The notes under the pieces: model-generated | What the model saw: only the letters and a program-made list of their open reading frames with translations | Told to the model about the DNA's origin: nothing | Databases searched by the model: none | Program-made: the position numbers and the translations under genes | In this document: positions 1-11,715 of the stretch, piece after piece | Numbering within the stretch: position 1 is the stretch's first letter | How the letters are laid out: each line of letters opens with the position of its first letter | DNA from: Pollenia angustigena | Lineage: Eukaryota; Arthropoda; Insecta; Diptera; Polleniidae | Direction: 5' to 3' | Assembly: GCA_930367215.1 (NCBI GenBank) | Contig: OV884059.1 | Location: 235,785,803 to 235,849,802 of the forward strand | Length of the DNA: 64,000 bases

Positions 1-78
1 GTTGATAATTTTTAAACGCAATGGCCCATAACTATAGTCATAAACAAAGCATACTTTAAGAGTTCTAAAGTAAACTTT

Positions 79-198
79 GTCTGGGTTCACACTATGAGTT
101 TATTGGTGAGAGGGGAGAGAATAAAAGCATGTTCTCTTCCCCTCTCACCAATAAACTCGGACTTTCTGAAAGAAAACTTTCATAGTGTGATCCCAGAC
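79..198. mobile_element. PIF/Harbinger-like foldback MITE, TSD TTT
   Basis: Ends GTCTGGGTTCACACTATG and its near-perfect inverse, with a second inner pair of arms (TTGGTGAGAGGGGA and its inverse). TTT flanks both sides (76-78 and 199-201). The terminal block GTCTG.GTTCA.AC is shared with 12036 and 20236, which carry TTA duplications. Non-coding, about 120 bp. Confidence 0.6.
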
Positions 199-232
199 TT
201 TTATTAAAAATATGCTTTTGATCTACTATATA

Positions 233-677
233 CTACGTTTATACGCACCACTTATTCGCAAATAAATATATTGCAAGTAGAGAATATTGCCGCATAAACA
301 GTGAATTAAATTTTTATTTGCGAATAGCTAACTCATGAAAACAATTCCTGATTAACGACACTATTTGCAAATAAGATTTTAAGCATTGCCACACTTTTAA
401 CCGTTTTACGTTTTTAATTCGATGTGGCACATTCATATGACAACAAAAGTAAAATTAAATCAAAAATGTGCAAATAAATTTAAAAATACACAATAATTTT
501 TGATCTGTTTCATATAAAAAATAAAAAGTTTATATACATACAGTGCTACTAAATGAATAAATTTTCCATCTGGCATCACTTAAAAATAAGAATTTTCATT
601 AAGAAATAGACATATAAACAGTAAGTTAGTTAATCGCAAATAACTTTTATTTGCGAATAGGCTACGTATAAACGTAG
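233..677. mobile_element. 445-bp MITE (family M1), TA target duplication
   Basis: Ends CTACGTTTATACG and CGTATAAACGTAG with TA on both sides. The interior has no open frame but repeats the motif TTCGCAAATAA in both orientations. A second copy of exactly the same length lies at 39572-40016 with high identity along its whole length, so the boundaries are secure. TA duplication suggests a Tc1/mariner-mobilised MITE, by inference. Confidence 0.8.
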
Positions 678-916
678 TAATAGACAAGCAAAAGCATACT
701 TTACACGTTAAACCCGATGTTAATTTTAAAACCAGCTGAAGTTGTGTTTAACTCATTTAACAACAGCATCAGCTGTTTTTCGCCAAATAAAAAAGTACTT
801 GCAAAAAGTTAAAAATGTTTATGTTATAAGATGTTGGCTGATATTTTGCAATTATTAATGATTTGCAGGAAAACTTTTATGGAAAGAAACACAAAATACA
901 TATGTATAGACCCTAA

Positions 917-959
917 TTGTGTAAAACGCTAGGCCAAAATTGCCTAGCGTTTTACACAA
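917..959. repeat. perfect 18-bp hairpin
   Basis: Arms TTGTGTAAAACGCTAGGC (917-934) and their exact inverse (942-959) around a 7-nt loop. It is followed at once by the left arm of the 968-1299 inverted repeat, so it may be a subterminal hairpin of a small element. Confidence 0.6.
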
Positions 960-967
960 AGTTTTGT

Positions 968-1299
968 AATTTTGTTGTTGCTTTCTACATGAAATCATAT
1001 TGCGTGTTTCAACCGTACAAGATATGCAGTGTTTTATTTATATTTTAATTTTCAATGTCGGCTGCTTAAAGTTGCCACTTGCTTATATTTTGTTGTATGT
1101 TGTATGAAAAATTTGCTACATTTGAGGTGGCACCCAGTTAAAGTCGGTTCAATTTAAAACATACTTTAGTTTCGACTATAGTAGCAAAATATTTAAAAGA
1201 ATGTTTTTATTTTAAAGTTGTTTTTAAATAGAACCGACTTTAGCGTTTGACTATGATTATGGGCCAATATGTATTTCTGTAGAAAGCAACAACAAAATT
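968..1299. repeat. inverted repeat with 22-bp perfect arms
   Basis: AATTTTGTTGTTGCTTTC begins the left arm (968-989); its exact inverse is 1278-1299. The AT-rich interior has no coding signal. Probably a MITE; no target duplication recognised. Confidence 0.5.
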
Positions 1300-1382
1300 T
1301 TGAAAAATTTTTGACATTGTTTTTGCTTTCAATGTTATTTTTGGGATTGCGTTGCGTTTTACAAATTCAGAACCTTAATTTC

Positions 1383-1606
1383 AACTTAAGTTTCCATTAT
1401 AATATTTCACCAAGGTGGCCTCAATAGCACAACAATACAACAACAACAGGCAAAGCATTAACAGTCAGCTGTTTTTTCAGACCACCTTGTAAATAAATAC
1501 ACTTTTTTAAATACGTTCTGTTTTAATCTGTTTTAAATACGATTTAAGTTTGTTATGAAAATTAACTTAATATTGATTTAAATACTATCCTGAAAGTTGG
1601 GCATAA
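1383..1606 (-). mobile_element. element A, partial reverse copy
   Basis: Reverse-orientation copy of the repeat at 6529-7760 and 39533-40383. Shared blocks are AAGGTGGCCTCAA, CAGCTG, the stretch reading AAATACGATTTAAGTTT, and the end CCTGAAAGTTGGGCATAA. It is shorter than the other two copies and lacks their nested insertions. Confidence 0.65.
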
Positions 1607-1624
1607 GAATATATAACAAATAAA

Positions 1625-1735
1625 ACTTTTAAGCGAATTTAGTGTTTTTATCAAGAAATAATCGGAATTAAGCAAGACAATCAAAATCTTGTAAATTAAA
1701 AATTTTGTATTCCAAAAAAAAAAAAAAAAAAAAAA
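1625..1735 (-). repeat. repeat B, reverse copy
   Basis: Inverse of the 60-bp repeat at 8823-8915 (shared blocks GGAATACAAAATT, AAGATTTTG and TTGATAAAAACACT). Ends in a 21-base A run at about 1715-1735. Confidence 0.5.
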
Positions 1736-1769
1736 TACTTTGATAATTTTTTAAAACAGATCTTGTGTA

Positions 1770-3060
1770 TCGATAACGAAGCAAATAGTACCAAATTTAG
1801 ATACTTTAACTATTACCGTTCTACTGATATACAGAAACCTATATTGTGCTTATATTGAAGGTGTCATGACCATTTCTTCCATCCAGCCATCTTTTTGACA
1901 GATATTTTATAAGGAAAAGTAAACTATTTGTTTGCAAATTTAAAAACTTTTACATACCGTGACCATTCTCCAGATATAAAGAAATCTAAATTGCCTGTGT
2001 ATCGGAGGTACTACGCCACGCCTACTTCTCCAATCTAGCTCACTTTTTGATAAATGTGAATAGATAACCAAGATAGATATTTGTACAAACCCGATCCCCG
2101 GATCCCTGTTATTGACACTATCTTTGTAATGGAGGAGCCACTCTCCTTTCTCCAATCCAGTGCACGTTTTGGCAGATTTTGTGTATTATTAACAGAGTTA
2201 TTTGTTTTAAGTTTAAAAACTTTTCTGTAACCGTTCTCCAGATATAGAGTTATTTATACTGTCTTTGTTTGGGAGGTGCCCGCCCACCCACTTGGAATTT
2301 TACAAACATCTATAGCTTATGTTATGGCTATTACCCTATTTTTACCTATTTCACATTCCAAATAGTTAAATTACCAAAAATCTATTTGTGGATCTATTCG
2401 TTGGGAGACTTATTCACTATCCAAATTTTATGTCTCTAACTTCAGCCGATTGGGCTGCGCAATGATGAACCAGCCACTTTACTAATTAATACATTTAATT
2501 CAACAGTTGCGTCCTATGGGGGTACTGCTCGCCCGCTCATATCAAAAAGAAGTAGTCTATTTTATTTTTGGGGCTCACAGGATGCTATTTTTTATTATTT
2601 TCGTTCTATCTATCCGACTACCACGCCCATTTTTATTTTAAAATTTATAATTTACCATAATATTGGCTTTAGCGACGTTAAAAAACTCTCGCTATAATAG
2701 TTCTCAGTTGCGCGATATTTAATATATGCATCCCATGGGGGGTACTGCTCCTCCTGAGCCGACCATAATTTTTTATTTCTAAAGGTAGAGTTTAGCATAA
2801 GAGTGACTCCTACCAAGTTTGAGCATTCTCACTATTATATATGTATATGCGATATTTCACATTGGCGTCCTTTCCCCTGCTAGTGTCTTATTTCAATTTC
2901 GGGGCTCAAAAGATCCTACTGCAAAGCGTTCAAGAAAATGGGTGCAGCGGCTCTTAAGATATGCGATACTTATTATTGGCATCCTATGGAGGGTACCACT
3001 TTTCTCAAATAACATAAGCTTCAAATTCTTAAAACCTTCATCTTATAATGAATAGAAAAA
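1770..3060. repeat. degenerate tandem/dispersed repeat R3
   Basis: Imperfectly repeated units contain AACCGTTCTCCAGATATA (near 1815, 1968, 2230) and later GCATCCTATGGGGGGTAC-like boxes near 2512, 2729 and 2981. Phrases such as CCACGCCTACTTCTCCAATC recur in inverse form at 39240-39400 and 60360-60610 (GAAGTGGGCGTGGC). This vocabulary is common in fly interspersed repeats. Short open frames here are not coding. Confidence 0.45.
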
Positions 3061-3560
3061 GGGATTTATTAAATTGAATTAGCAAAATGCCACATATGGA
3101 CCTGATAATGTCAAGTAATATATTTACTAATTTAATGATAAGGTAAATTATGGATCGATCTTTAAGAAATTTAGTGTCATACTTATTTAAAAAATTTCTT
3201 GATTCGTTAATGACAATCGGTGCAATTCGCCACCAATTTAGGAAGGTGCATAACTCTTCCTAATGAACAGATTCTACGGAATTTCAATTCCAACCCGCTA
3301 GAAACTAGAAACAATTGAACACCCAAACTTAATCGGCTTAAAAGTACTCCAAGTGCCAGAATATATACTTTTTATGGGGTCTTAGATGAATATTAAATAA
3401 CTTTCACATGAAATAATAAATATTGTAAATTGAATTTAATTTAGCCCGGTCATCCCGGGTTTCCGGGAAAATAATTTTTATTCCCAGCTTTCCCGGGACT
3501 GGACAAATTACGGAAAAAAACCCAAGTGTAATGTGAATTAATAGGTCGATTTCATTGATT
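3061..3560. other. no gene seen; CCCGGG-rich patch
   Basis: AT-rich sequence without features except 3445-3510, where CATCCCGGGTTTCCGGGAAA and an inverse-like TTCCCAGCTTTCCCGGGA occur close together. It resembles the end of an unidentified DNA element. Confidence 0.3.
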
Positions 3561-3579
3561 TTTTGAACTCAACAAATCT

Positions 3580-3960
3580 TATATATGAAGAAAGCTCAAT
3601 TTTATTAACTTAGCTTATGTTGTATTTAATAATTATATGCGCCAAATTTGTTTCTCCTACCTCATAAGGTTGGTATGGGCGCTGTAGTGCCAAAGTCAGA
3701 AGTAGTTTTTTGTCTATAACTCGGTCATTTTTCACTACCAGTATTTAACTATGTTTGTTTAAGGTATAAGTGAAAAAATTAAGTTCATAGATTATTAGAA
3801 GACTTAACAAATAAAGGCTTAGTAGTGAAATTTGTAGACCGATATGGGTGAATTTCAATAGCAATATATTATATTTTTATTTAGTTGGTACACTTCAAAA
3901 GGGCATTCCTGATATATTTTGAAATTTTTTTTGATTTCTCTCTCAAAGGACTCTTTTGAA
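3580..3960 (+). mobile_element. fragment of hAT family H1 interior
   Basis: Shares phrases with the interiors of two delimited hAT copies: GTCTATAACTCGGTCATTT is inverted at about 13090-13115 inside H1-A, and the block beginning GTAGACCGATATGGGTGAAT matches about 38530-38570 inside H1-B. No termini are preserved here. Confidence 0.45.
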
Positions 3961-4845
3961 GTTTTTTGTTAATAATAAAGTTGATGCTCCAATTAGGAGA
4001 AACAAAAATAATTTTTTTAAGCTATCCGATGCGGCGTAGAATGCCCCATACATAACAACCTTCTCTCTATCATATAGGGTCTTCGTAAAACCCATTTCGA
4101 CCAACACTAAGAATGAAACCACCCATAACCGGAGCGATGTCCGATTAGGAGAGAGGAATTATTATTGTAAATATTTTATTTTATAATGATACATTTCATT
4201 AAAGCAATGGTAGACTTGTCTATTGTGGTTGAAAAAAATTTATTTAGACTAGACTTTAGCTTAAATCGGTTCAATTTGAGCTGTTGAGTTTCAAAATAAC
4301 TTTCAATGTTTCTGAATGTGAAGTTAGACTAAGTCGTCTCCGGCAAAATTCTTCAAACGGGAAATATGATTAAATGCTTGAATTTATGGAATCAGATATT
4401 TCTCGACTTTAGACTGAATAATCTCCACTGCGCTTGCATTTGATAATTTAAAATACAGTCATCTTTAGTGTAGACGCTTTCATTTACTTTTAAAATTTCG
4501 TCAAAGAAATTTGATTGACCGGCCGAACTGTTTTTTTAAATTTGCCTACATTGCAAGTGGAATATCATCCCAGCCGTTTTGTCGTTCTAAACCAGGTAAA
4601 ACGTGCTAAACAAAAAATTTTTCCAAATAAAGAGCAATTTATTTACCATTCTTTGTGTTAACAGGGTAATCACCAATTCTATTGGCATTAACACAAATAT
4701 GAATCGGAGTTACAAAAAGAAGAACTGCTAATAAAAAACAACTCTTCACAGAAATAAATGAAAATTTTATTTATTTCAATTAAACAATTTGTGATATTTA
4801 TTGAGTTTGCACTAGTAAACAAATTAATAGTATCAATTAAATATT
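3961..4845. other. no gene or clear repeat seen
   Basis: AT-rich sequence with short low-complexity runs. No open frame, splice pair or delimited element was recognised. Confidence 0.3.
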
Positions 4846-4847
4846 CT

Positions 4848-6130
4848 TATACCCACACCACAACAGTGGAGAGGGTCCACGTTGGCCACGTCTTAAAGAC
4901 ATTCCTGCTCGACATGTGAGGGACAGCGGGAACAAATCGTCAACGACATTTTTGAACGAGTGTCGCGAAAATCGTGCACGACACAAAGAAAGACAATGTC
5001 GCCTACTTTATCATTAACGACTACCTGCATGACAATGTCGTCTATTTCGACGTCCACGACAAAAATTATTATATGGTTATCTAATTCAGACAGTTTTTAG
5101 TATACTTGGGATATTATAATAATATTCGACTCCTATAAGCAATCCTAAAGTTGACAGTGAAGTTCTAACTGCATGTAAACCATTTTCCAGCCCGCGAAAA
5201 ATTTCATCATCATTTTTAGTTTTACTGTTTAGAACTAATTTGTTAAATTTTTTGTAGGTATTTACATCAACAATTAAAAAAAAAGAATGTGAGAATTTTA
5301 AGAAAACCAAGCAAGTGATTGAATAGCATTCAAGAAAACTTTGTCGTCAGTAGCTTTTATACAAGACAATTTATAAGACAGTGTCGCTCATACTGTCCCA
5401 CATAGAGTTTAATAGAGGACAACTTATAAGACAAAGTCGCTCATACTGTCCCATATAAAGCTAAAAAGAAGACAACTTACAAGACAACGTCGCTCAAACT
5501 GTCGTGCACGACGATTTTCTAAAAATTGTCTTCTAGAAAACCTAAACAACAGGGGACAAGTCGTGCACACATCATTGACGACGGTGTCGTCAACGGCAAT
5601 CTGGCCAACTGGGGTATTATGCATTTGTGCTGATGTGTGTAACAACTGAAAATATGGGTAGTGGACCCATCTAAAAGTATACCGGTCGACTCTGAATCAA
5701 TTTCTGCGGTTGTCCACGCAACCTTGTGCGCAAAGTACAATTTGATGGAGATAACTTGATAAAATTTGGCTTGTAGGATCTTATTGGCACAAGGACCAAG
5801 CCTATTGAAAATGGGCCGAATCTTAGCACCACGAGGGGAGATAGGGGCAATTTCTGCCTCTTATGAGCTACATGAGCTATGCAGTTTTTCAAAAATATGA
5901 CCATAAGGGGAGTTAGGGGGCAATTTCTACTTCTCAAAAGTTATCAAACCGATTTTAATGAAATTTAAAACATAGATAGATCAATATTCATATGGCCACA
6001 TAAGCTATGCAGCTTTTAAAAAAAAGGACCACAAGGTAGGGACAATTTCTGCCTCTCACAAACTTTCAAAGTGATTTTAATAAAATTGAAAACATAGATA
6101 GATCCATATTTATTATAATTTCTTGTATAA
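4848..6130 (-). repeat. fly interspersed repeat R1, reverse copy with internal filler
   Basis: Inverse of the R1 copies at 37117-37795 and 62246-62892. Recognisable blocks: TATACCCACACCACAACAGTGG at the start, TATACCGGTCGACTCTGAATC near 5675, CAAAGTACAATTTGATGGAG near 5730, and GAGGGGAGATAGGGGCAATT near 5835. Between about 4880 and 5620 the R1 match is replaced by sequence rich in GACAATGTCG and GTCGTCAACGAC words and by a 53-bp minisatellite. The superfamily of R1 is not known to me. Confidence 0.6.
5352..5513. repeat. 53-bp minisatellite, about three units
   Basis: The block AAGACA..GTCGCTCATACTGTCCC starts at 5375, 5428 and 5481, giving an exact 53-bp period. The third unit diverges after GCTCAAACTGTC. 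It sits inside the reverse R1 copy. Confidence 0.7.
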
Positions 6131-6528
6131 ACAATTTAATTTTCTTTGATTTTTTTTTACCTAAATACTTTTTATATGATGACGGCCTAGATATTGTGTT
6201 TTGAATAACAAAAAATAAATAAGAATTAAAAATACGTACATATAAGATTTTAATAATCTCACATAACGCAATTGACCTTTATTTCGCAAATATTTCCATC
6301 ATCGCCGTTTTTAACGCAATTTAACAATAAATTATTAATTATGGCGGGCACAACATTGTTGCGTTTTTGAAACAAAACGAAACCAGTTCTTCTTTTTGAG
6401 AATTTTGTCTAAAGAATATAATTATTTGCGACCCAATGAAATGTATAAATAAACAAAAAACATATTGAGAATTTTAAACCCTACACCACAACAGGTGGAG
6501 AGGTTTGTATGCGTTTAAGACATAGTAT
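6131..6528. other. no gene seen; short R1-like end at 6476
   Basis: AT-rich. CCCTACACCACAACAGGTGG at 6479-6498 resembles an R1 terminus, suggesting a fragment. Nothing else recognised. Confidence 0.3.
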
Positions 6529-7760
6529 TATGCCCAATTTTCAGAATAGTATTTTAATCTATATTAAGTTAATTTTCATATAAACTTAAATCGTATTTAA
6601 ATACAGATTGATTTTTTGAGTTTTGTTTGAAAAGTCTTATTTAAGTAAGATAAAAGTATGGTAGCACTACTAAATAAAAAAAAAAAAAATATCATAAAAA
6701 AGTCTAATTATTTACAAGGTGGTCTCAAAAAACAGCTGACCGTTATTGCTTTGCCTATTGTTTTTGTATTGCTGTGATATTGAGACCACCTTGATAAGTT
6801 ACTACCAGGGAAACCAGAAATATGCTCTAAAAAAAGCGTTTTATGCGCATTAAATATGCAGTTAAAACTTTAAAATATGCCCTGAAAACTGTTAAAAATA
6901 TGCCCCAAAAAATTTAAAATTGGTAATTTTAAAACAAAATATTCAACAATTTATTAATAGTTCCATTTAACAAAAACAAACCTAAAATTATTATCGGTAA
7001 AGCCCAAACACCGTAGTATTTGCAGACGATTTTTTGAGATTTTTGGGACGAATTCAATCTAAATAACAACATAATAAGTGGGTTAACGGACACAAAAAGT
7101 CTTATTTGGAAAGGAGTTTTTATGGGGCATATGTGGAATTATAGACCGATTCTCACCATTTACATAGACTTCGTCCTTAGTACAATTAAAATGTATTTAC
7201 CAAATTTGCACAAGGTTAACATAGACAGATAACCAGCCAGCCGGACGGACAGATGAACATCGTTAGATTACTTTAAAAAGTCTTGGAGAAATTGAAGCAA
7301 CACGTTGGGTTACAGATAGATATTTAAAACAGAATTTCGCAAAAAAATTTTTATTTATTGCGAACGCTCTTGTAGGCACCAAAAAAATCAAAAATGTATC
7401 CAAATATGCCTTAAAAAAGCAACATATGCGCTATAAACTTAAAAAATGCTGCAAAGAAAGCTCTTTTAAACAAATTATGCAAAAAATGCTACAAACGCTA
7501 AAATATGCACTAACAAATCGATGCCAAAATTCATAAAAAGCTCTAAAAAGGATAAATATATAGTCTCTGCCTTCATTGGTCGCACCAGGAAAAACATGCA
7601 ATTGCATATTTATGGTTTCCCTGGTTATTAGAATGGAAGCTTAAGTGTACCACATCGGTGATTTAAGTTTAATTTAAGTAATTAGTGAAGAAGAGAATTT
7701 TGTATTTAAAACGATTTTAAACATAAATGTGTTTTAATAGCAATCCTGAAAATTGGCCAT
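6529..7760 (+). mobile_element. element A copy 2, split by a hAT insertion
   Basis: Starts TTATGCCCAATTTTCAG and ends near TCCTGAAAATTGGCCAT. Collinear with 39533-40383 on both sides of an 818-bp hAT element (6806-7623). An internal hairpin with AAGGTGGTCTCAA arms spans 6718-6795. Non-coding. Confidence 0.65.
6806..7623. mobile_element. hAT-type element, 818 bp, 8-bp TSD
   Basis: Ends CAGGGAAACCAGAAATATGC and its inverse with one mismatch. The 8-bp flanks are GTTACTAC (6798-6805) and GTTATTAG (7624-7631), 6 of 8 matching. The related element-A copy near 40235 shows a single uninterrupted GTTATTGC at the same site. The interior repeats AAATATGC-type words and carries an R1-like stretch (about 7070-7330, with CCAGCCAGCCGGACGGACAG). 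No transposase frame. YAGNG-type ends with an 8-bp duplication are the hAT signature. Confidence 0.75.
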
Positions 7761-7764
7761 TAGT

Positions 7765-8050
7765 GTCGGGCCTTTTTGTATACTGATCGGCGTAGCTTCA
7801 AAATCTAACTTGATCTAACGATCTCCATTCATCTAGCCAGCCAGCTGTCTGTCACCTGACTACATACAAATATTTGTGGTCATGTCTACGACTTCTACAA
7901 GTCAGCTTTTGTTACCGCAAATAAAATTTGACGGAAATGCTTAACTTTTACTTTTGTATGGATTTATATGCGTCACTAGAAATTCCGTTGCGGTAGGTCT
8001 TGAATTTAAAATCAATCCCATAGAGCTGATCCTCGAAAATCATTTCTGTC
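7765..8050 (-). repeat. R1-related fragment
   Basis: TTGTATACTGATCGGCGTAG and the run of AGCCAGCCAGCTGTCTGTC correspond inversely to the 3' part of R1 (GGACGGACGTCGTTAG and the GTATAC box). Diverged. Confidence 0.4.
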
Positions 8051-8822
8051 TATAGAGTAGCGTATAATCTGACTTGTCTAACTGTACATTTTTTTTCTTT
8101 TTTTTTTTTGTTCATTTATTTAATTTTTGTTATTTAAGTTAAAAATAGAGTCTAATGTATGTATGTTTATGTGTATGTTTTACAGTGTTGGCGGTAAAAT
8201 TTTAAATATTTTGATACTAAAAAAAAAAAAAAATTTATATATGACAATGCTTTTTCTTTATAACACATAAAAACAACTTAAATTTTTTTTTAAGTAAAAC
8301 TATTTCTATTTATAAGTTTACCACACTGTTTGCATGCAGTGGTTTTAAAATCGGTTTTTGTTTTCGCAAAGTTAAAAATAAAATAATTAAATGCAATTTA
8401 TTTTTAATTTTTGATCATTTGCTTGTTTCTTTTTGTTTTTACTTAAAAATAGCACCTGAAAAATTAAATAAAACAAAAGTAAATAATCAAACATCAATTG
8501 TATGCAGTCATCGTTAATCCATTAATCAATCTTGCAATGTTTTATCTTTTTATATATTGGATCATTTGTTCAACGAATCAATATTTTTTATGTAAGAATT
8601 TTAATACAAAATAACTGCTCGTTATTTTAAAATGAAATATAAGCGATTAATAACATACATTTTAAATTTTTTCAATTTTTGTTTGATCAAAAATGAATTG
8701 AAATAATAGGAAAATACTCGTAATCTCGATTCACACAACTTTTAAGTATTTAAAGAAACATCTTATAAGATATTCTTTTGCAGCTTACAGTTTTAGTTTA
8801 ATGTCAGAATTCTTGAAAACTT
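8051..8822. other. no gene seen; AT-rich simple sequence
   Basis: Contains T-runs near 8090-8110, an A-run near 8220 and a GTATGTATG patch near 8160. No delimited element or coding signal. Confidence 0.35.
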
Positions 8823-9341
8823 TCAAAATTATTTTTGGGAATACAAAATTTTAATTTCAAAAGATTTTGTTATTCGTGCTTAATTCCCAGTTTTTATTCT
8901 TGATAAAAACACTTGAAATTTATTGTTGATGGGATAAGCTATTCCTATGAGCATTTCACTGGTTGCTTAGGCCAGATCATCAGGAAACTTCATCCATAAA
9001 GGTTTTAGAAAAACTAAAGATACTAAACCAAATAAAACTGTTAAACGTATAAGACTTATAAGCAACAGTTCTACTTGTAACAATATCAAAGTTTAAACAA
9101 AAACATCAACAATAATCAGTGAGTTTATCTCATCTTACATTCCCCACTACAATTGATTGGGATTCTCCCAACATTAATTGTAGTTGTAAGTAGGTTAAGA
9201 AAAACAAAATGAAAACAAAAACAAATTTCAAATGCATGTTGCCAATAAGTTTTTTCAGGCCGTGCACTGCCCAGTTTACTATCAAAATAATTTTTGGGAA
9301 TACAAAATTTTAATTTCAAAAGATTTTGTTATTCGTGCTTA
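8823..9341 (+). repeat. pair of 60-bp direct repeats (repeat B)
   Basis: 8823-8882 and 9282-9341 are identical except at one base (TCAAAATTATTTTTGGG versus TCAAAATAATTTTTGGG). A third, inverted relative is at 1625-1735. The 400 bp between them show no gene. Confidence 0.7.
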
Positions 9342-9382
9342 AACTTTCACACCTCTTTTTATCAACCGTTTGAACAAAGATT

Positions 9383-9896
9383 TGGGCGATTCTATTCTAG
9401 ACAACTTTTTACATCAATTTACAAATCACACTATTTGATACTTTTTTGATACCAATTTAAAGTAAAATATCTATTTTTTATAATAATATAATTTTTTTAG
9501 ACGTAAGCTTAAATATATGTATGTAAATTTGTTGTGCACTTCGAAGCTTTAAGATTAATAGATTTGGCGCGAGGAATTTTCTTATTGTTGGATTATATTT
9601 CTCTACGATGTTTGATTTGATAATTATCGTCTGATATCTCATCTTTCACAATAAAAAAGAATAATTTTGTGGTATGATCTTATGAAATATGGCCAATTTG
9701 GTTGGACCCGTCATGCACTTTAAAGCTCTCTCGTGGCAATTTGATCGTTTCATATAAATTCTTGTAAATAGATAACAATAGTATATAAAAAAATGTTACT
9801 CCTTCTAGAAATAACTTAATTGGAAATGTGTTTCTTTCTATTAGTAAAATACGTTTAAAGCGTCTAAATGTTGTACCGTCAGAATAGAATCGCCCA
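9383..9896. repeat. inverted repeat, 16-bp perfect arms
   Basis: TGGGCGATTCTATTCT at 9383-9398 and its exact inverse at 9881-9896. The interior is AT-rich without coding signal. Possibly a small DNA element; no target duplication recognised. Confidence 0.45.
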
Positions 9897-10246
9897 TTTA
9901 TTAAGATCTGAGAGGGTAAAAGGTTACCCGCGTAAATTCGGTAACTTAAGGAGATGCAAAAAAATTTAATACTTAATTCACCCTTATCATGAATTAAATT
10001 TCATATATAAATTTCCGAATGTGTGAAGAGTAGGTATCATGAATAAAATGTGTTGTGAAAATTTCCGAATGTTTATATTTTTAAACTCCGAAAAAATTTC
10101 TTTCGAATTTGCTTGTTTTCAAAAAAATTCACACGATTGTGAACAGCTCACATGTGAAATATTTTACGAATTTTTGAAGAAAATAATTCACACAGATTTG
10201 TCTGTCGGAAAAGTAAGAAAATGTAAGTTTATATTTAAAATTTAAA

Positions 10247-10520
10247 AAAAAAACAAGTTAGAGTGCTATATTCGGCTGGGCCGAATCTTTAATACCCCCC
10301 ACCGATGCTAAACTCCTTTCCGAAAGTAGGGTTTATATGAGGCATATGGTAGATTATGGGCCGATCTTCACGAAATTGTACAGTATTATTTCTAGTTCTA
10401 CAGAACTGTCACGTACCGAATTTTATTACGATAGCGTTATTTAAAACGGCTTTAGGCGTACGGAATGACAAACTTAGAATACCCTCATTCACCGCTGATG
10501 GTGGTGGAGGGTATAACAAC
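10247..10520 (+). repeat. fly repeat R2 (R1 relative)
   Basis: Begins AACAAGTTAGAGTGCTATAT, then TCGGCTGGGCCGAATCTTTA, and ends GGTGGTGGAGGGTATAACAA. The palindromic TTCGGC.GGGCCGAA box and the GGGTATAA end parallel R1 (AACAAGTAAGAAAGTATAGT...GTGGTGTGGGTATA), so R1 and R2 look like divergent members of one superfamily. Confidence 0.55.
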
Positions 10521-10629
10521 GTTTCAAATGCACAAATTTCATTTATTTCATTTGCAGACATATGTAGAAGTAAAACGGTAAATAAGGCGCAAATAAATAT
10601 TTTTTAATAATTTTCTTATAACTGATTTC

Positions 10630-11266
10630 GCGATTTCAAATAAATTTTAGAATTTTTCGCAAATTTTTGCCATGTTTGCGATAAGAGCTATTTTTACTGT
10701 AAATTTTCTGATTCTTTATAGCTTTACCGATTATTAATAAATATATTTGCTATCATGCCTCACTTAGCAAATTTTTGCGAATTTCCGTTATTTAGCAATT
10801 TTTACCAAAATTTTTCCATTCCTTACAGTTTTAGGGACTTTTAATAAATTTTATGGCTTGTTTTAAATATTAAAAATTTTCGCGAATTTTCGCTATTTTG
10901 GATTTTTTTTTTGTTTTTTTTTTTATATTTTCCGACATTTTGTTTCTTTTGCCAATTTAGCGATTTCAAATAAATTTTAGAGTTTGTTTCCAAGTTTTCA
11001 ATTTTTCGCGAATTTTAGCCATGTTGGCGATAGAAGCGATTTTTTCCTATCTGATTCTTTACAGCTTTAACGATTTTTAATAAATATTAGACTTTTTAAA
11101 TTTTTACGAATTTCCGCTAATATTGCAATTTTTAACGAATTTGTGCAATTTCTTATAGTTTCAGGGACTTTTAATTCATTTTATGGCTTGTTTGAACTTT
11201 AAAAATTTTCGCGAATTTGCGCTAGTTTTGCAAACTTTTCCGAATTTCAGCAATTTTCCCGTAGTT
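10630..11266 (+). repeat. 330-bp tandem dimer
   Basis: GCGATTTCAAATAAATTTTA occurs at 10630 and again at 10960. The following sequence aligns through boxes CTGATTCTTTA.AGCTTTA.CGATT, AGTTT.AGGGACTTTTAAT and TTTTATGGCTTGTTT. Units are about 75 percent alike by eye. Non-coding. Confidence 0.65.
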
Positions 11267-11715
11267 TTGTTGCTCTTTGAGGAAATCGTCTTAAATTACA
11301 AATCAATAGTAATCGATTATTTTCAATAACGATTCAGAAAATACAACAGCATGTTGGTCGCGAAAATCTTCTTCCTGTCACAAAGCTCATTTTCAAATTT
11401 TCCCGAAAACATTTAGTTCCGTAAGTTTCCAAAAACAGTTTTCTTAAATACATAAATTGTTTCTTGTTTACAACTCCGAATATAATGACACAGGCTTTTA
11501 AAATCAGGTATTTTATTTTATTCACATGGAATTCATGATACGAAATTAAAATCCATGTGAATAAAGAATTTTATTCGGAAATTTTCACATGTGGAATTCA
11601 TGATAAGGATGATTGTTGTTCGTCAGAAAAACAGGTGGAACTTTTTTTAATTCGGCCCTTTTAGGTAGTTCGGTTCACTGAACACCGTACCTATTATTAG
11701 TACTTTCTTTGCAAA

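Larger units (their letters stand above)
21..1266. repeat. imperfect long inverted-repeat element enclosing smaller ones
   Basis: Positions 21-45 (core GGCCCATAACTATAGTCAT) reappear inverted at 1245-1266 with about three differences. Just inside the right arm, 1140-1244 is itself an inverted repeat with AAAGTCGGTTC and GAACCGACTTT ends. Two better-defined elements (79-198 and 233-677) and two hairpins lie inside. This could be one old element or chance neighbours; no target duplication was identified because the window begins here. Confidence 0.35.
9983..11607. mobile_element. 1.6-kb inverted-repeat element with doubled ends
   Basis: CTTATCATGAATT at 9983 is inverted at 11595-11607. Each end holds the motif pair ATCATGAAT...AAATTTCCGAA twice. 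Inside are an R1-like repeat (10247-10520) and a 330-bp tandem dimer. The reading frame at 10039-10245 is built from the terminal motif and is not a gene. Confidence 0.5.

Noticed and set aside
1715..1735. A-run considered as a retroposon tail
   Set aside because: No retrotransposon or SINE body upstream on either strand; the adjacent sequence is a non-coding repeat.
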